64,000 nucleotides of DNA from Bordetella sp. FB-8 (GTDB lineage Bacteria; Pseudomonadota; Gammaproteobacteria; Burkholderiales; Burkholderiaceae_B): positions 3,054,633 through 3,118,632 of the forward strand of contig NZ_KB907784.1 in the NCBI RefSeq assembly GCF_000382185.1. The letters run 5' to 3'. The position numbers were made by a program, and so were the translations under genes. The notes under the pieces were generated by a model, which saw only the letters and a program-made list of their open reading frames with translations, made no database searches and was not told the DNA's origin. Below, in pieces: positions 10,535-19,423 of the stretch (position 1 is its first letter; each line of letters begins with the position of its first letter).

Positions 10535-11695
10535 TCAAGTGCCCGCCGGGTCCATCATCGTCCGATACCACTCATGGAAGTGCTGCATCCCGTCTTCCAT
10601 GGGCGACTGATAGGGGCCAGACTCGCTGACCCCGCGCTTCATCAAGGCCTTGCGTCCCGCATCCATGCGTTCGGCAATCTCATCGTCCTCGATCGCGGTC
10701 TCCATATACGCTGCGCGCTGCGCCTGGACGAACTCTCGCTCGAAGGCGACGATCTCTTCGGGGTAGTAGAACTCCACCACGTTAACCGTCTCCTGCGGAC
10801 TCTTCGGATAAAGCGTCGACAGTACCAGCACGTGCGGATAAAGCTCGATCATGTGCGTGGGGAAATATGTCACCCAAACTGCGCCGAAATCCGGCGCCTG
10901 ACCGTTGCGGAACTCCAGTACTTTGTCGTGCCAGATGCGGTAGACCTCGGAGCCGGGCTGCTCCAGTTGCTTGTGGACCCCCACGCGCTGGGCGCTGAAC
11001 CGGTCGCCGAACTCCCAGCTCAGGTCGTCACAGGTGACAAAGCGCCCCAGGCCTGGATGGAAAGGGCCAACATGGTAGTCCTCGAGGTAGACCTCGATGA
11101 AAGTCTTCCAGTTGTAGTTGCACTGGTGGACTTCGACATGGTCCAGCACGTAGTCGCCGAACTCGAACTCGGGCCGGGCGAAGAGCGAGGCCATGTCCGC
11201 GGCCGGGTCGCGCGGACCCTCGAAGAGCAGGCCATGGCAGTCGCGCAGCCGAAAGCGTTCGAGATTCAGGCAGGGCGTCGAGTCGAACTGCGGCGCGCCC
11301 AGGAGCTCGCCGCGCTTGTTGTAAGTCCAGCGATGCAGCGGGCAGACGATATTGCCGCCCGTGCCTGACAGATTACCGCGCGTGTTGACGTTGCCCGCCA
11401 CATCGCCGGTGGCGCCGCCGAGCATCAGCGCCTGACGGTGGCGGCACACATTGGAGATCAACTCCACGCCGCCCGGGCCTGCCGCGTTGCGCACTAGTGC
11501 GCGGCCGTTGCTTTCCTGGACGAGGGCGCGCCAATCACCGATCTCGGGCACGAGCTTTTCGTGGCCGACATACAGGGAAGACTGCTTGAAAATGCGTTCT
11601 TGCTCGCGGGCGAAAAGCGCTTCGTCGAAGTAGGCGTCGACGGCAAGCGTACTGCGAGCCGGCACTACGTGTGCCATCCGACCAATGTCGGTCAT
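10535..11695 (-). CDS. Rieske [2Fe-2S] aromatic-ring/choline-type oxygenase, alpha subunit
   Basis: The 386-residue protein has an N-terminal Rieske domain with the two ligand pairs CRH (in NVCRHRQAL) and CPLH (in CPLHRWTY). Its C-terminal domain carries the mononuclear iron site, NWKTFIEVYLEDYHVGPFHPGL, giving the two histidines, preceded by the acidic bridge region. This is the alpha-subunit layout of aromatic-ring-hydroxylating and choline/carnitine-type oxygenases. No reductase or ferredoxin gene is adjacent, so the electron donor must be encoded elsewhere and the substrate is not deducible. The ATG at 11695 has a GGAG about ten bases upstream. A second in-frame ATG at 11677 is possible. 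Confidence 0.9.
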   Translation of the reverse strand: MTDIGRMAHVVPARSTLAVDAYFDEALFAREQERIFKQSSLYVGHEKLVPEIGDWRALVQESNGRALVRNAAGPGGVELISNVCRHRQALMLGGATGDVAGNVNTRGNLSGTGGNIVCPLHRWTYNKRGELLGAPQFDSTPCLNLERFRLRDCHGLLFEGPRDPAADMASLFARPEFEFGDYVLDHVEVHQCNYNWKTFIEVYLEDYHVGPFHPGLGRFVTCDDLSWEFGDRFSAQRVGVHKQLEQPGSEVYRIWHDKVLEFRNGQAPDFGAVWVTYFPTHMIELYPHVLVLSTLYPKSPQETVNVVEFYYPEEIVAFEREFVQAQRAAYMETAIEDDEIAERMDAGRKALMKRGVSESGPYQSPMEDGMQHFHEWYRTMMDPAGT

Positions 11696-11943
11696 GAGGG
11701 TTTGCTCCGCTAAAGACCAAAAAAGCCGGAACGGGACACGGCGCACGCGTTTCCGGCGGTAAGGGGCGCAAGTGTACCTCAAGATCATCGGGCTGTGCCG
11801 GGTCTTCGCTCTCCGCATTGGGTTTCCCTTTAGAGCGAACAAATTTCCGTCGGGGGCATGGCCAAAAGGCACGGCATAGGGAGCTTTTTCCTCTTTCCCT
11901 TACAATTCGAGGTTTACCGTTCCCCATTTGATCGGAGACTCGC

Positions 11944-12207
11944 TTGGCCCCTAAGCAAGCCGACGCAGCCGCCCAACCCGGCCCCTTGCCGCAGGATTTC
12001 GAAACGGCCCTGGCCGAGCTTGAAGCCTTGGTTGCCGCCATGGAAAGCGGTTCTATGCCGCTCGAACAATCGCTTGCGGCCTATCGCCGGGGCGTCGAAC
12101 TCACGCGCGTCTGCCAGGAAAGGCTTGCCCAGGCCGAGCAGCAGGTCAAAGTGCTGGAGGGCGATCTGCTGCGGCCGCTCGATTCTTCGGCCTTGGGAGA
12201 TGAATAA
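11944..12207 (+). CDS. xseB: Exodeoxyribonuclease VII small subunit
   Basis: This 87-residue protein has the XseB core [32 protein letters not shown], followed by a coiled-coil-like segment ([17 protein letters not shown]). XseB associates in several copies with XseA to form exonuclease VII, which degrades single-stranded DNA. The start is a TTG with GGAG about six bases upstream; no suitable ATG lies in this frame. It is the first gene of xseB-ispA-dxs, with three bases before ispA. This order is widely conserved in proteobacteria. Confidence 0.95.
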   Translation: MAPKQADAAAQPGPLPQDFETALAELEALVAAMESGSMPLEQSLAAYRRGVELTRVCQERLAQAEQQVKVLEGDLLRPLDSSALGDE

Positions 12208-12210
12208 GGA

Positions 12211-13131
12211 GTGACTGCCTTGACTGCATCCAAGGCCGGCCCGTCGTTTCCGGACTGGCTGCGCGACCGTGCCGCGCATATCGATCGTGTACTTGAAGAA
12301 CTGCTGCCCACCGCGGGCCAGGCGCCGCAGCGGCTGCATGAAGCCATGCGCTACGCAGTGCTGGGCGGCGGCAAGCGGGTGCGCGCGGCGCTGGTGTACG
12401 CGGCTGGGCACGCTTCCTGCAACGGCACGCCGGCCACTGAGGCCTCGCTGGACCGCGCCGCGGCCGCCATTGAACTGATTCACGCGTATTCGTTGGTACA
12501 TGACGATCTGCCCTGCATGGACGATGACACGCTGCGCCGCGGCCGGCCCACAGTGCACGTGCAGTTCGACGAAGCGACCGCCATGCTTGCGGGCGATGCC
12601 ATGCAGCCGTTGGCCTTCGAGTTGTTGGCCGGCATGCCCACCGCTCCGGCATTGGCGGCGCAGGCTGTCACCATCCTGGCGCATGCCTCGGGCAGTCTGG
12701 GCATGGCGGGCGGACAGGCCATAGACCTGGGCAGCGTGGGGCGCAGCCTCACGCGCGACCAATTGCAGACCATGCACAGCATGAAGACCGGCGCCATGCT
12801 GGCCGCCAGCGTCACGCTGGGCGGCATTGTGGCGGGTGCCAGTTCCGCAACGCGCCAGGCGCTGGATGCCTACGGGCGATCCATCGGTCTGGCCTTCCAG
12901 GTCGTTGACGATATTCTCGATGTGACCGCGGACATGGCCAGCCTGGGCAAGACGCCGGGCAAGGACGCCGCCGACAACAAACCCACTTACGTGTCGCTAC
13001 TGGGCCTGGACGAGGCCCGCTCATATGCTCGCCAGTTGGGCGAGGCGGCGCACGAGGCCATCGTGCCGCTGGGCGAGGGCGCGGAGCGCCTGGCGCAGCT
13101 GGCCGATTTCATCGTTTTCCGAGATCGTTGA
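12211..13131 (+). CDS. ispA: (2E,6E)-farnesyl diphosphate synthase
   Basis: A 306-residue short-chain trans-prenyl diphosphate synthase that condenses IPP with DMAPP and GPP to give farnesyl diphosphate, the precursor of undecaprenyl phosphate and quinone side chains. The first aspartate-rich motif is DDLPCMDDD and the second is DDILD, with the conserved GGGKRVR near residue 53. The start is a GTG at 12211 with AAGGA immediately upstream, overlapping the xseB stop region. It sits between xseB and dxs, and this isoprenoid grouping supports the assignment. Confidence 0.96.
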   Translation: MTALTASKAGPSFPDWLRDRAAHIDRVLEELLPTAGQAPQRLHEAMRYAVLGGGKRVRAALVYAAGHASCNGTPATEASLDRAAAAIELIHAYSLVHDDLPCMDDDTLRRGRPTVHVQFDEATAMLAGDAMQPLAFELLAGMPTAPALAAQAVTILAHASGSLGMAGGQAIDLGSVGRSLTRDQLQTMHSMKTGAMLAASVTLGGIVAGASSATRQALDAYGRSIGLAFQVVDDILDVTADMASLGKTPGKDAADNKPTYVSLLGLDEARSYARQLGEAAHEAIVPLGEGAERLAQLADFIVFRDR

Positions 13132-13138
13132 ACGCAGT

Positions 13139-14998
13139 ATGAGCACTGAATTTTTGGATCGCATCAACGCGCCCGCCGATCTGCGCCGCCTGGATCGCCG
13201 CGATCTGCGCCGCGTGGCCACCGAGCTGCGCCAGTTCGTACTGGACTCGGTATCGCGCACCGGCGGCCACCTTTCGTCCAACCTGGGCACCGTCGAACTC
13301 ACAATCGCCCTGCACTATGTGTTTGACACGCCGCACGACCGCATCGTGTGGGACGTTGGCCATCAGTCCTATCCGCACAAAATTCTCACCGGCCGCCGCG
13401 CCGCCATGGCCGGACTGCGCCAGCAAGGCGGCATTTCGGGTTTCCCCAAGCGCAGCGAGTCCGAATACGACGCCTTCGGTACCGCGCATTCATCGACATC
13501 GATCTCCGCTGCGCTGGGCATGGCCGTGGCGTCGCGCAACGCCGGCGTGCAGCGCCAGCACATCGCCGTAATCGGTGATGGCGCCATGACGGCCGGCATG
13601 GTCTTCGAGGCCATGAACAACGCCGGCGTCACGCCCGACGTGAATCTGCTGGTCATCCTGAACGACAACGACATGTCGATCTCGCCGCCGGTGGGTGCGC
13701 TCAACCGCTACCTCGCGCGGCTCATGTCAGGCCGCTTCTACGCGGCCGCGCGCAACGTGGGCAAGGCCGTGCTGTCGCACGTGCCGCCGGTGCTCGAGCT
13801 GGCGCGCCGTTTCGAAGAGCATGCCAAGGGCATGATCACGCCCGCCACGCTGTTCGAGGAATTCGGCTTTAATTACGTCGGCCCGATCGATGGCCACGAT
13901 CTGGAGGCGCTCGTCCCCACCTTGCAGAACCTCAAGGAGCTGCAGGGGCTGCAGTTTCTGCACGTGGTGACCAAGAAGGGGCAAGGCTACAAGCTGGCAG
14001 AGGCCGATCCGGTGCTCTATCACGGCCCCGGAAAATTCGATCCTAGCGTGGGCATCCAGAAGTCCAAGGGCCCGGCTAAACAGACTTTCACCCAGGTCTT
14101 CGGCCAGTGGCTGTGTGACATGGGTCAGGCCGATGCGCGCCTGTATGGCATCACGCCCGCCATGCGCGAGGGTAGCGGACTGGTCGAGTTCGAGAAACAG
14201 TGCCCCAAGCGCTATTTCGATGTAGGCATCGCCGAGCAGCATGCCGTCACCTTTGCCGCCGGCCTGGCCTGCGAAGGGCAGAAACCGGTAGTCGCCATTT
14301 ACTCGACTTTCCTGCAGCGCGGCTACGACCAGTTGATTCATGACGTGGCCTTGCAGAACCTGGATGTCACCTTCGCGCTGGATCGCGCCGGTCTCGTGGG
14401 CGCCGACGGCGCCACGCATGCCGGCAATTACGACATCGCCTTCTTGCGCTGTATTCCCAATATGGTGGTGGCCACGCCCTCGGACGAGAACGAGGCGCGC
14501 CTGCTGCTCTCCACTTGCTACCACCATCCCGGCCCGGCCTCGGTGCGCTATCCGCGCGGCGCGGGCGTTGGCGCGCCGGTGAGCGCCGGCCTCGAAGGCG
14601 TGCCGCTTGGACGCGGCGTGGTGCGCCGCGAGGGCAAGCGCATTGCCATCCTGGGTTTTGGCACGTTGGTGCCATCCGCCGTGAACGCTGCGGAAAATCT
14701 CGACGCCACCGTAGCCGACATGCGCTTTGTCAAACCCATCGATACCGAACTGGTGCTCGATCTGGCCGCTCGCCACGATGCCCTGGTCACGCTGGAAGAG
14801 GCCGCCGTCATGGGCGGGGCGGGCAGCGCGGTGGCCGAAACCCTGAGCCAGGCCGGCATCGTCAAACCGCTCCTGCAACTGGGCCTGGCCGATCTCTTCA
14901 TTGATCATGGCGATCAGGCCGCGCTTCTGGCGCAACTGGGGCTGGATGCCGCCGGCATCGAGGCTTCTATCCGCGCTCGCTTTGCGGACCTGCTCTAG
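13139..14998 (+). CDS. dxs: 1-deoxy-D-xylulose-5-phosphate synthase
   Basis: The 619-residue protein matches Dxs in length (E. coli 620). It is a ThDP enzyme that joins pyruvate and glyceraldehyde 3-phosphate in the first step of the MEP isoprenoid pathway. Visible motifs are [17 protein letters not shown], the ThDP-binding [18 protein letters not shown] ending near NDNDMS, and the transketolase-like pyrimidine domain [19 protein letters not shown]. The ATG at 13139 lies seven bases after the ispA stop and gives the normal N-terminus. A start further upstream would overlap ispA heavily and is rejected. It is co-transcribed with ispA. Confidence 0.97.
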   Translation: MSTEFLDRINAPADLRRLDRRDLRRVATELRQFVLDSVSRTGGHLSSNLGTVELTIALHYVFDTPHDRIVWDVGHQSYPHKILTGRRAAMAGLRQQGGISGFPKRSESEYDAFGTAHSSTSISAALGMAVASRNAGVQRQHIAVIGDGAMTAGMVFEAMNNAGVTPDVNLLVILNDNDMSISPPVGALNRYLARLMSGRFYAAARNVGKAVLSHVPPVLELARRFEEHAKGMITPATLFEEFGFNYVGPIDGHDLEALVPTLQNLKELQGLQFLHVVTKKGQGYKLAEADPVLYHGPGKFDPSVGIQKSKGPAKQTFTQVFGQWLCDMGQADARLYGITPAMREGSGLVEFEKQCPKRYFDVGIAEQHAVTFAAGLACEGQKPVVAIYSTFLQRGYDQLIHDVALQNLDVTFALDRAGLVGADGATHAGNYDIAFLRCIPNMVVATPSDENEARLLLSTCYHHPGPASVRYPRGAGVGAPVSAGLEGVPLGRGVVRREGKRIAILGFGTLVPSAVNAAENLDATVADMRFVKPIDTELVLDLAARHDALVTLEEAAVMGGAGSAVAETLSQAGIVKPLLQLGLADLFIDHGDQAALLAQLGLDAAGIEASIRARFADLL

Positions 14999-15125
14999 GC
15001 GGGCGGAACAATCCGTCCTACGGACAGGAGGGTTTTCCCGAAAAAATTACTCGGATTAAAGGATAATATGTCTTTCCGAGACTGATCTAGGCGGCCTGCC
15101 TTTGCGTTCGCCCTTCGATATCGAC

Positions 15126-15923
15126 ATGAATATTCCCTTCGATCGCGCCATTGTGATGCCGGACGTGCAAAGCACGGCCGACACCCGGCATATTCCCATC
15201 CAGCGCGTGGGCATCCGCGGCGTGCGCCATCCCATGCTGGTGCAGGCGTCAGACGGTACGGCGCAGCCTACCGTGGCCAACTGGACCCTCACCGTGGCGC
15301 TGCCCGCCGAAGAGAAGGGCACCCACATGTCCCGCTTCGTGGCCCTGCTGGAAAAATTCCGCGCCACCTCCATGACGCCGGCCCTGTTTACCGATATGGC
15401 TCAGGAAATGCTGGTCTTGCTGCACGCCGAACGCGGCGACATCACGGCAGCCTTCCCGTATTTCATCAACAAGTCCGCCCCGGTCTCCGGCGTGCAGAGC
15501 CTGCTCGATTATGAAGTCCAGTGGATCGCCCGCGCGACCCCGACCGGTGTCGAGTTCGAACTCGTGGTGCAGGTGCCTGTCACCAGTCTGTGTCCCTGTT
15601 CCAAGGCCATCTCCGAATACGGCGCCCACAATCAGCGCTCGCATGTCACCGTCTCGGCCGTGCTCGACGGCCATGTCTCCATGGACGAGATCATCCGCGA
15701 GATCGAAAGCCAGGGTTCCTGCGAACTCTGGGGATTGCTCAAGCGCCCCGACGAGAAATTCGTCACCGAACGCGCCTACGACAACCCCAAGTTCGTCGAA
15801 GACCTGGTTCGCGACGTCGCTGCCCGCATGCAGGCCAACCCGGGCGTCAGGCGTTTCCGCGTCGAGGCCGAGAATTTCGAATCGATCCACAATCACTCGG
15901 CCTATGCTGTCGTCGAGGGTTGA
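15126..15923 (+). CDS. folE2: GTP cyclohydrolase IB (FolE2 type)
   Basis: The protein (265 residues from the ATG at 15126) is FolE2/YciA-type GTP cyclohydrolase I, which makes 7,8-dihydroneopterin triphosphate from GTP for folate and other pterins. Family marks include [18 protein letters not shown], the metal/active-site cysteine region [10 protein letters not shown] at about residue 156, the histidine block [11 protein letters not shown], and NHSAYAVVE at the end. FolE2 works with several metals and often replaces zinc-dependent FolE when zinc is scarce. A TTG at 15102 would add eight residues and cannot be excluded; neither start has a strong ribosome-binding site. It lies 127 bases after dxs and ends before a strong terminator. 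Confidence 0.94.
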   Translation: MNIPFDRAIVMPDVQSTADTRHIPIQRVGIRGVRHPMLVQASDGTAQPTVANWTLTVALPAEEKGTHMSRFVALLEKFRATSMTPALFTDMAQEMLVLLHAERGDITAAFPYFINKSAPVSGVQSLLDYEVQWIARATPTGVEFELVVQVPVTSLCPCSKAISEYGAHNQRSHVTVSAVLDGHVSMDEIIREIESQGSCELWGLLKRPDEKFVTERAYDNPKFVEDLVRDVAARMQANPGVRRFRVEAENFESIHNHSAYAVVEG

Positions 15924-15948
15924 CACCTGACTAGCCGACAAGCAAATT

Positions 15949-15980
15949 AGGCGCACCTTCGGGTGCGCCTTTGTTTTGTC
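15949..15980 (+). terminator. Intrinsic terminator after folE2
   Basis: A nine-base perfect stem (AGGCGCACC with GGTGCGCCT) closes a TTCG tetraloop and is followed by the T-rich tract TTTGTTTTG. It lies 26 bases past the folE2 stop and should end transcription of the upstream isoprenoid/pterin genes. Confidence 0.92.
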
Positions 15981-16066
15981 GCCAGGCCGCTGTTAAAGAA
16001 AAAATCTCCACGGCCGGCAAGCCGGTGTCGTAGCGCGAAAGCTTTTAATCATGATGAGATGAGTGC

Positions 16067-17500
16067 ATGAGCAATCAAATCGGATTTCATATCTGTCTCG
16101 TCGGGAAATGGCTCGAGGACATGGGTCAGGCGTACCAGTGGGCGCTGCGCGAACTCGGTTATGAAGCCAGTCTGGCGCAAGGCGCGGTGTCGCCCGATCG
16201 TGTCAATCTCTTGTTCGCCGGGTTCGGTGTGCCACTGAACGAATACCGCCGATCTGGCTTGAAGCACGCAATCAACATCAATCTCGAGCAAGTCGGCACG
16301 TCGCTTCCTGTCGCCATTACGGCGAACGCCTTTGCGCTGCTACGGGAATTTCCGGTTTGGGACTACAGCCCCCGCAATCTCGAACAATTGCCCCAATACG
16401 GCATCGCCGACTTGCAACATGTGCCGGTTGGGTATTGCCCACTTTGGGAGCGTTTGCCCCGGGGCGGGCAGGACATAGACGTCGTGTTCTATGGTGCGCT
16501 GTCGCAACGTCGGATCGAGGTGCTCAAGAAGCTGGAGCTCATGGGGCTGACGGTGGCGTATCCCAGGCGCTACGACGAATGGAGTCTGGCGCAGCGCGAC
16601 CAATACATAAGCCGGGCGAAGGTGGTGCTGAATCTGTCGTTTTACGAGCAGGTTCACATTCTGGAAGAGGTGCGGATCAGTTTTCTCCTCGCCAATAGCA
16701 AGGCTGTGGTGTCCGAGATCCGCGGAGATACCTATGCCCATGACGATGTGCTCCAAGGGCTGGCTGCCGCGCCGTTGGAGGACATTCCAGCCCTGTGCGC
16801 CGCGTTGTGCGCCGACGTCGCGCGTCGGGAGAACCTGGAGCAGGCGGGCTACCACGCTATTCGCGGCCGCGACTGGCTGACTCCACTGCGCCGTGCCGTC
16901 GAAAACTACCTGTCGCGGGCAAACTTCGGCTATCAGAGCATCAAGCCCGATCTGCCCATACCGAGAAAGCTGAATCTCGGTTCGGGCAAGAACTGGAAAT
17001 TCGATTTTCTCAATCTAGATATAGAGGGTACGTGCGGCGCGGACGTGGTCTTGGACTTGAACCTGCCACTGGATCATGAGCGCCTCATAGATAGCTGGCG
17101 CTTCGGCAAAGTCAAGCTGCCCAGGGAGGGGTTCGAATACATTTTGGCGGAGCGCGTTTTCGAGCAGGTCAGGAACCTGACGCAATGCATGCAGACCTGT
17201 CTCGATCTGCTCGAGGACGGCGGCATGCTCGAGATCGAGGTGGCCTACGATCTTTCGCTGGGTGCCTGGGACAACCCCAGTCATGTGCGCGCATTCAATG
17301 AACGCTCATGGCTTTACTACAGCGACGGGTGCGAACAGATAGGCTGGCGCAACCATCGCTTCGATGTGCAGGGCTTTGCGTTTAAGCTGTCGGATTATGG
17401 GGACGAACTCCGGTCCCAAGGGCGATCGGAGTTCGAGCTGGCCCGTACGCCCCGTGCCGTGGAGACCATGCGGGTCCAGCTCAAGAAGCGGCCGTTGTGA
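16067..17500 (+). CDS. Glycosyltransferase-like plus SAM-methyltransferase-like fusion protein
   Basis: This 477-residue protein appears to have two parts. Residues about 1-300 resemble a GT-B type domain of the kind found in glycan-modifying proteins (DVVFYGALSQRRIEVLKKL, then HILEEVRISFLLANSKAVVSE). Residues about 302-477 begin with KLNLGSGKNWKFDFLNLDI, the glycine-rich SAM-binding motif seen in small class I methyltransferases of polysaccharide loci. There is no signal peptide. It stands alone between the folE2 terminator and the rpsF operon, away from the surface-glycan cluster at 36-64 kb. The acceptor is unknown. The N-terminal call is weaker than the C-terminal one. Confidence 0.65.
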   Translation: MSNQIGFHICLVGKWLEDMGQAYQWALRELGYEASLAQGAVSPDRVNLLFAGFGVPLNEYRRSGLKHAININLEQVGTSLPVAITANAFALLREFPVWDYSPRNLEQLPQYGIADLQHVPVGYCPLWERLPRGGQDIDVVFYGALSQRRIEVLKKLELMGLTVAYPRRYDEWSLAQRDQYISRAKVVLNLSFYEQVHILEEVRISFLLANSKAVVSEIRGDTYAHDDVLQGLAAAPLEDIPALCAALCADVARRENLEQAGYHAIRGRDWLTPLRRAVENYLSRANFGYQSIKPDLPIPRKLNLGSGKNWKFDFLNLDIEGTCGADVVLDLNLPLDHERLIDSWRFGKVKLPREGFEYILAERVFEQVRNLTQCMQTCLDLLEDGGMLEIEVAYDLSLGAWDNPSHVRAFNERSWLYYSDGCEQIGWRNHRFDVQGFAFKLSDYGDELRSQGRSEFELARTPRAVETMRVQLKKRPL

Positions 17501-17739
17501 CGCGCTGGTAGTGGGTCCGGTACGGCCATGGTGTGCTATGGGATGCTGCCCAGGCGTCCCTGTAAGACGTAAGAACCTGATTTGACTTGCAAATTTTGCT
17601 CAATCAGGAGAGAATGGAAAGCTTTCTTGCTCGACTACCCCGAAATCTGGGCGGCGGGCTGCCCCTTGCAGGCCTTGAGTCCGGGTCAAACCAGGCTCAT
17701 TTGAGGTCGGGTCTGCGAGACATCCATAGGAGTTACCTC

Positions 17740-18132
17740 ATGACGCAAACCCTGCGCCACTACGAAGTGGTGTTTATCGTGCACCCGGACCAAAGCGAGC
17801 AAGTGCCCGCCATGGTCGAGCGCTACCAATCCCTGGTTACCGGTCAAGGCGGTTCGGTTCACCGCTTTGAGGACTGGGGCCGCCGTCAGCTGGCCTACCC
17901 GATCCAGAAGCTGGTCAAGGCTCATTACGTTTGCCTGAACATCGAGTGTGGCCAAGCCACGCTGGACGAACTCGAGCACTCGTTCCGCTACAACGACGCC
18001 GTCCTGCGCCACCTGGTTATCAAGACCAAGAAGGCTGTTACCGCGCCCTCGATCATGATGAAGTCGGTCGAGCGTGAAGAGGCCCGCAAGGCTGCCGCGG
18101 AAACCGTCGTTCAGACCGCGGAACAGGCTTAA
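17740..18132 (+). CDS. rpsF: 30S ribosomal protein S6
   Basis: The 130-residue protein matches S6, with [23 protein letters not shown] at the start and the conserved [24 protein letters not shown] core ([10 protein letters not shown]). S6 binds 16S rRNA with S18 on the small-subunit platform. The ATG at 17740 has AGGAG at ideal spacing. The frame stays open upstream to 17587, but that part has no S6 similarity. It leads the operon rpsF-priB-rpsR-rplI. The 239 bases before it must hold the promoter; a TTGACT at 17582 is a possible -35 but I see no well-placed -10. Confidence 0.97.
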   Translation: MTQTLRHYEVVFIVHPDQSEQVPAMVERYQSLVTGQGGSVHRFEDWGRRQLAYPIQKLVKAHYVCLNIECGQATLDELEHSFRYNDAVLRHLVIKTKKAVTAPSIMMKSVEREEARKAAAETVVQTAEQA

Positions 18133-18187
18133 ACAGGATAGCGAAGCGAGATTCGACAAGCCGGACAACCCCGAGTCGGTCCGCAGC

Positions 18188-18505
18188 ATGAACAAGGTTG
18201 AGCTGGTAGCGCGCGTTCTAGAGCGCGAGCCCCTGCGACACACCCCCGCCGGCATCCCGGCAATTGAAATGCTGCTGGAACACGAATCGGAAGTCATCGA
18301 GGCCGGGCAAGCCCGCAAGCTTGCATTTACGGTGGACGCGGTGGCGCTGGGTGATCTGGCCATGCTGTTGGCCGACACCCCCCTGGGTGCCGAACTGCAC
18401 ATAGAAGGCTTTCTGGCCCCGGTGCGCAAAGGTTCGGTGAAACTCAAACTGCATATGCAGCGGGCGGGGCGGACTGGCGGCGGCAGGGATCCACTGGTGG
18501 CCTGA
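18188..18505 (+). CDS. priB: Primosomal replication protein N
   Basis: The 105-residue protein is a PriB-type single OB-fold protein: [22 protein letters not shown], then [14 protein letters not shown], and a basic C-terminus. PriB bridges PriA and DnaT when the replisome reloads at stalled forks, and binds single-stranded DNA. Its place between rpsF and rpsR is diagnostic. The frame is open further upstream, but the ATG at 18188 gives the family N-terminus; the ribosome-binding site is weak, consistent with coupling to rpsF. Confidence 0.93.
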   Translation: MNKVELVARVLEREPLRHTPAGIPAIEMLLEHESEVIEAGQARKLAFTVDAVALGDLAMLLADTPLGAELHIEGFLAPVRKGSVKLKLHMQRAGRTGGGRDPLVA

Positions 18506-18577
18506 TCGCCAGAGGCTGGTTCGGACGCAATCGCAAGCTCGACTCACTACAGACAGATCAGATTCAAGAGGCACATC

Positions 18578-18847
18578 ATGGCTTTTGGAAAGAAGAAAGA
18601 AAAGCGTAAATTCACTCAGCAGAACCCGCTGTTCAAGCGCCGTAAGTTCTGCCGCTTCACCGCCGCCGGCGTTGAAGAAATCGACTACAAAGACCTGGAC
18701 ACTCTGCGCGACTTCGTCCAGGAAAACGGCAAGATCATTCCCGCCCGCCTGACGGGCACCCGGGCGATCTATCAGCGCCAACTGGATTCGGCCATCAAGC
18801 GTGCCCGTTTCCTGGCCCTGCTGCCCTACACCGATAACCACAACTAA
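18578..18847 (+). CDS. rpsR: 30S ribosomal protein S18
   Basis: This 89-residue protein has the S18 core [24 protein letters not shown] and [17 protein letters not shown]. It pairs with S6 on the 30S platform. The single cysteine near residue 25 is not a zinc ribbon of the four-cysteine type. AAGAGG upstream provides the ribosome-binding site. It is 72 bases after priB and 15 bases before rplI. Confidence 0.98.
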   Translation: MAFGKKKEKRKFTQQNPLFKRRKFCRFTAAGVEEIDYKDLDTLRDFVQENGKIIPARLTGTRAIYQRQLDSAIKRARFLALLPYTDNHN

Positions 18848-18862
18848 TCGGGGGAAATGAAC

Positions 18863-19318
18863 ATGCAAGTCATCCTGCTCGAAAAAGTCGTCAACCTGGG
18901 TAATCTGGGCGAAGTCGTGCGCGTGCGCGACGGCTATGCCCGCAATTTCCTGATTCCCCAGAAAATGGCCCGTCGTGCGACCGACGCCGCCATGAAGGAA
19001 TTCGAAGCCCGCCGCGTCGAACTGGAAAAGGTTCAGTCCGAGAAGCTGGCTGGCGCCCAAACCCTGGGCGAGCGCCTGGCTGGCTACCAGCTCAAGGTCG
19101 TGCAAAAAGCCGGCGTCGACGGCCGCCTGTTCGGCTCGGTCACCAACGCCGACATCGCTGAAGGTCTGATCAAGGCCGGCTTTGCCGGTGTGGCCAAGGG
19201 TCAGGTACGTATGCCCAATGGCCAGATCAAGGCTGTGGGCGAATATCCGGTCCAGGTTGCTCTGCACGCCGATGTGCTGGTCGACGTGTCGGTGCTGGTC
19301 GAAGGCGACATGGCCTAA
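18863..19318 (+). CDS. rplI: 50S ribosomal protein L9
   Basis: The 151-residue protein begins [19 protein letters not shown] and contains [11 protein letters not shown], the L9 N-domain that binds 23S rRNA. A long connecting helix (about residues 40-75) and a C-domain follow. The ATG at 18863 is chosen over one six bases earlier because the GGGGAA at 18850-18855 is about eight bases upstream of it, while it nearly touches the earlier ATG. It is the last ribosomal gene before a terminator. Confidence 0.97.
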   Translation: MQVILLEKVVNLGNLGEVVRVRDGYARNFLIPQKMARRATDAAMKEFEARRVELEKVQSEKLAGAQTLGERLAGYQLKVVQKAGVDGRLFGSVTNADIAEGLIKAGFAGVAKGQVRMPNGQIKAVGEYPVQVALHADVLVDVSVLVEGDMA

Positions 19319-19325
19319 GACCGCA

Positions 19326-19343
19326 GCCGGGCGCAAGCCCGGC
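19326..19343. other. GC-rich hairpin just after rplI
   Basis: Seven-base arms GCCGGGC and GCCCGGC enclose a GCAA loop a few bases past the rplI stop. No T-run follows directly. It probably works with the stronger terminator at 19362 or protects the transcript end. Confidence 0.4.
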
Positions 19344-19361
19344 AACGGCCAGACTGGTACG

Positions 19362-19400
19362 AACCGGCCGGGTGGAAACGCCCGGCCGGTTTGCTTTTGC
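19362..19400 (+). terminator. Intrinsic terminator after rplI, before dnaB
   Basis: An 11-base stem (AACCGGCCGGG with CCCGGCCGGTT) closes an eight-base loop and is followed by the T-rich TTGCTTTTG. It lies between the rplI stop and the dnaB start, so it should separate the ribosomal operon from dnaB, at least partly. Confidence 0.85.
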
Positions 19401-19423
19401 AGTATCAAAGGTACTATTGCCGC

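Noticed and set aside
15048..15082. CTCGGA/TCCGAG inverted repeat upstream of folE2 as a Zur operator
   Set aside because: Six-base arms far apart and no match to a known Zur box; FolE2 is zinc-linked in some bacteria but this site does not show it.
17582..17615. Possible sigma-70 promoter for rpsF (TTGACT)
   Set aside because: No -10 hexamer at 16-18 bases spacing; too weak to list.
17587..17739. N-terminal extension of ribosomal protein S6
   Set aside because: No S6 similarity; the strong AGGAG is just before 17740.
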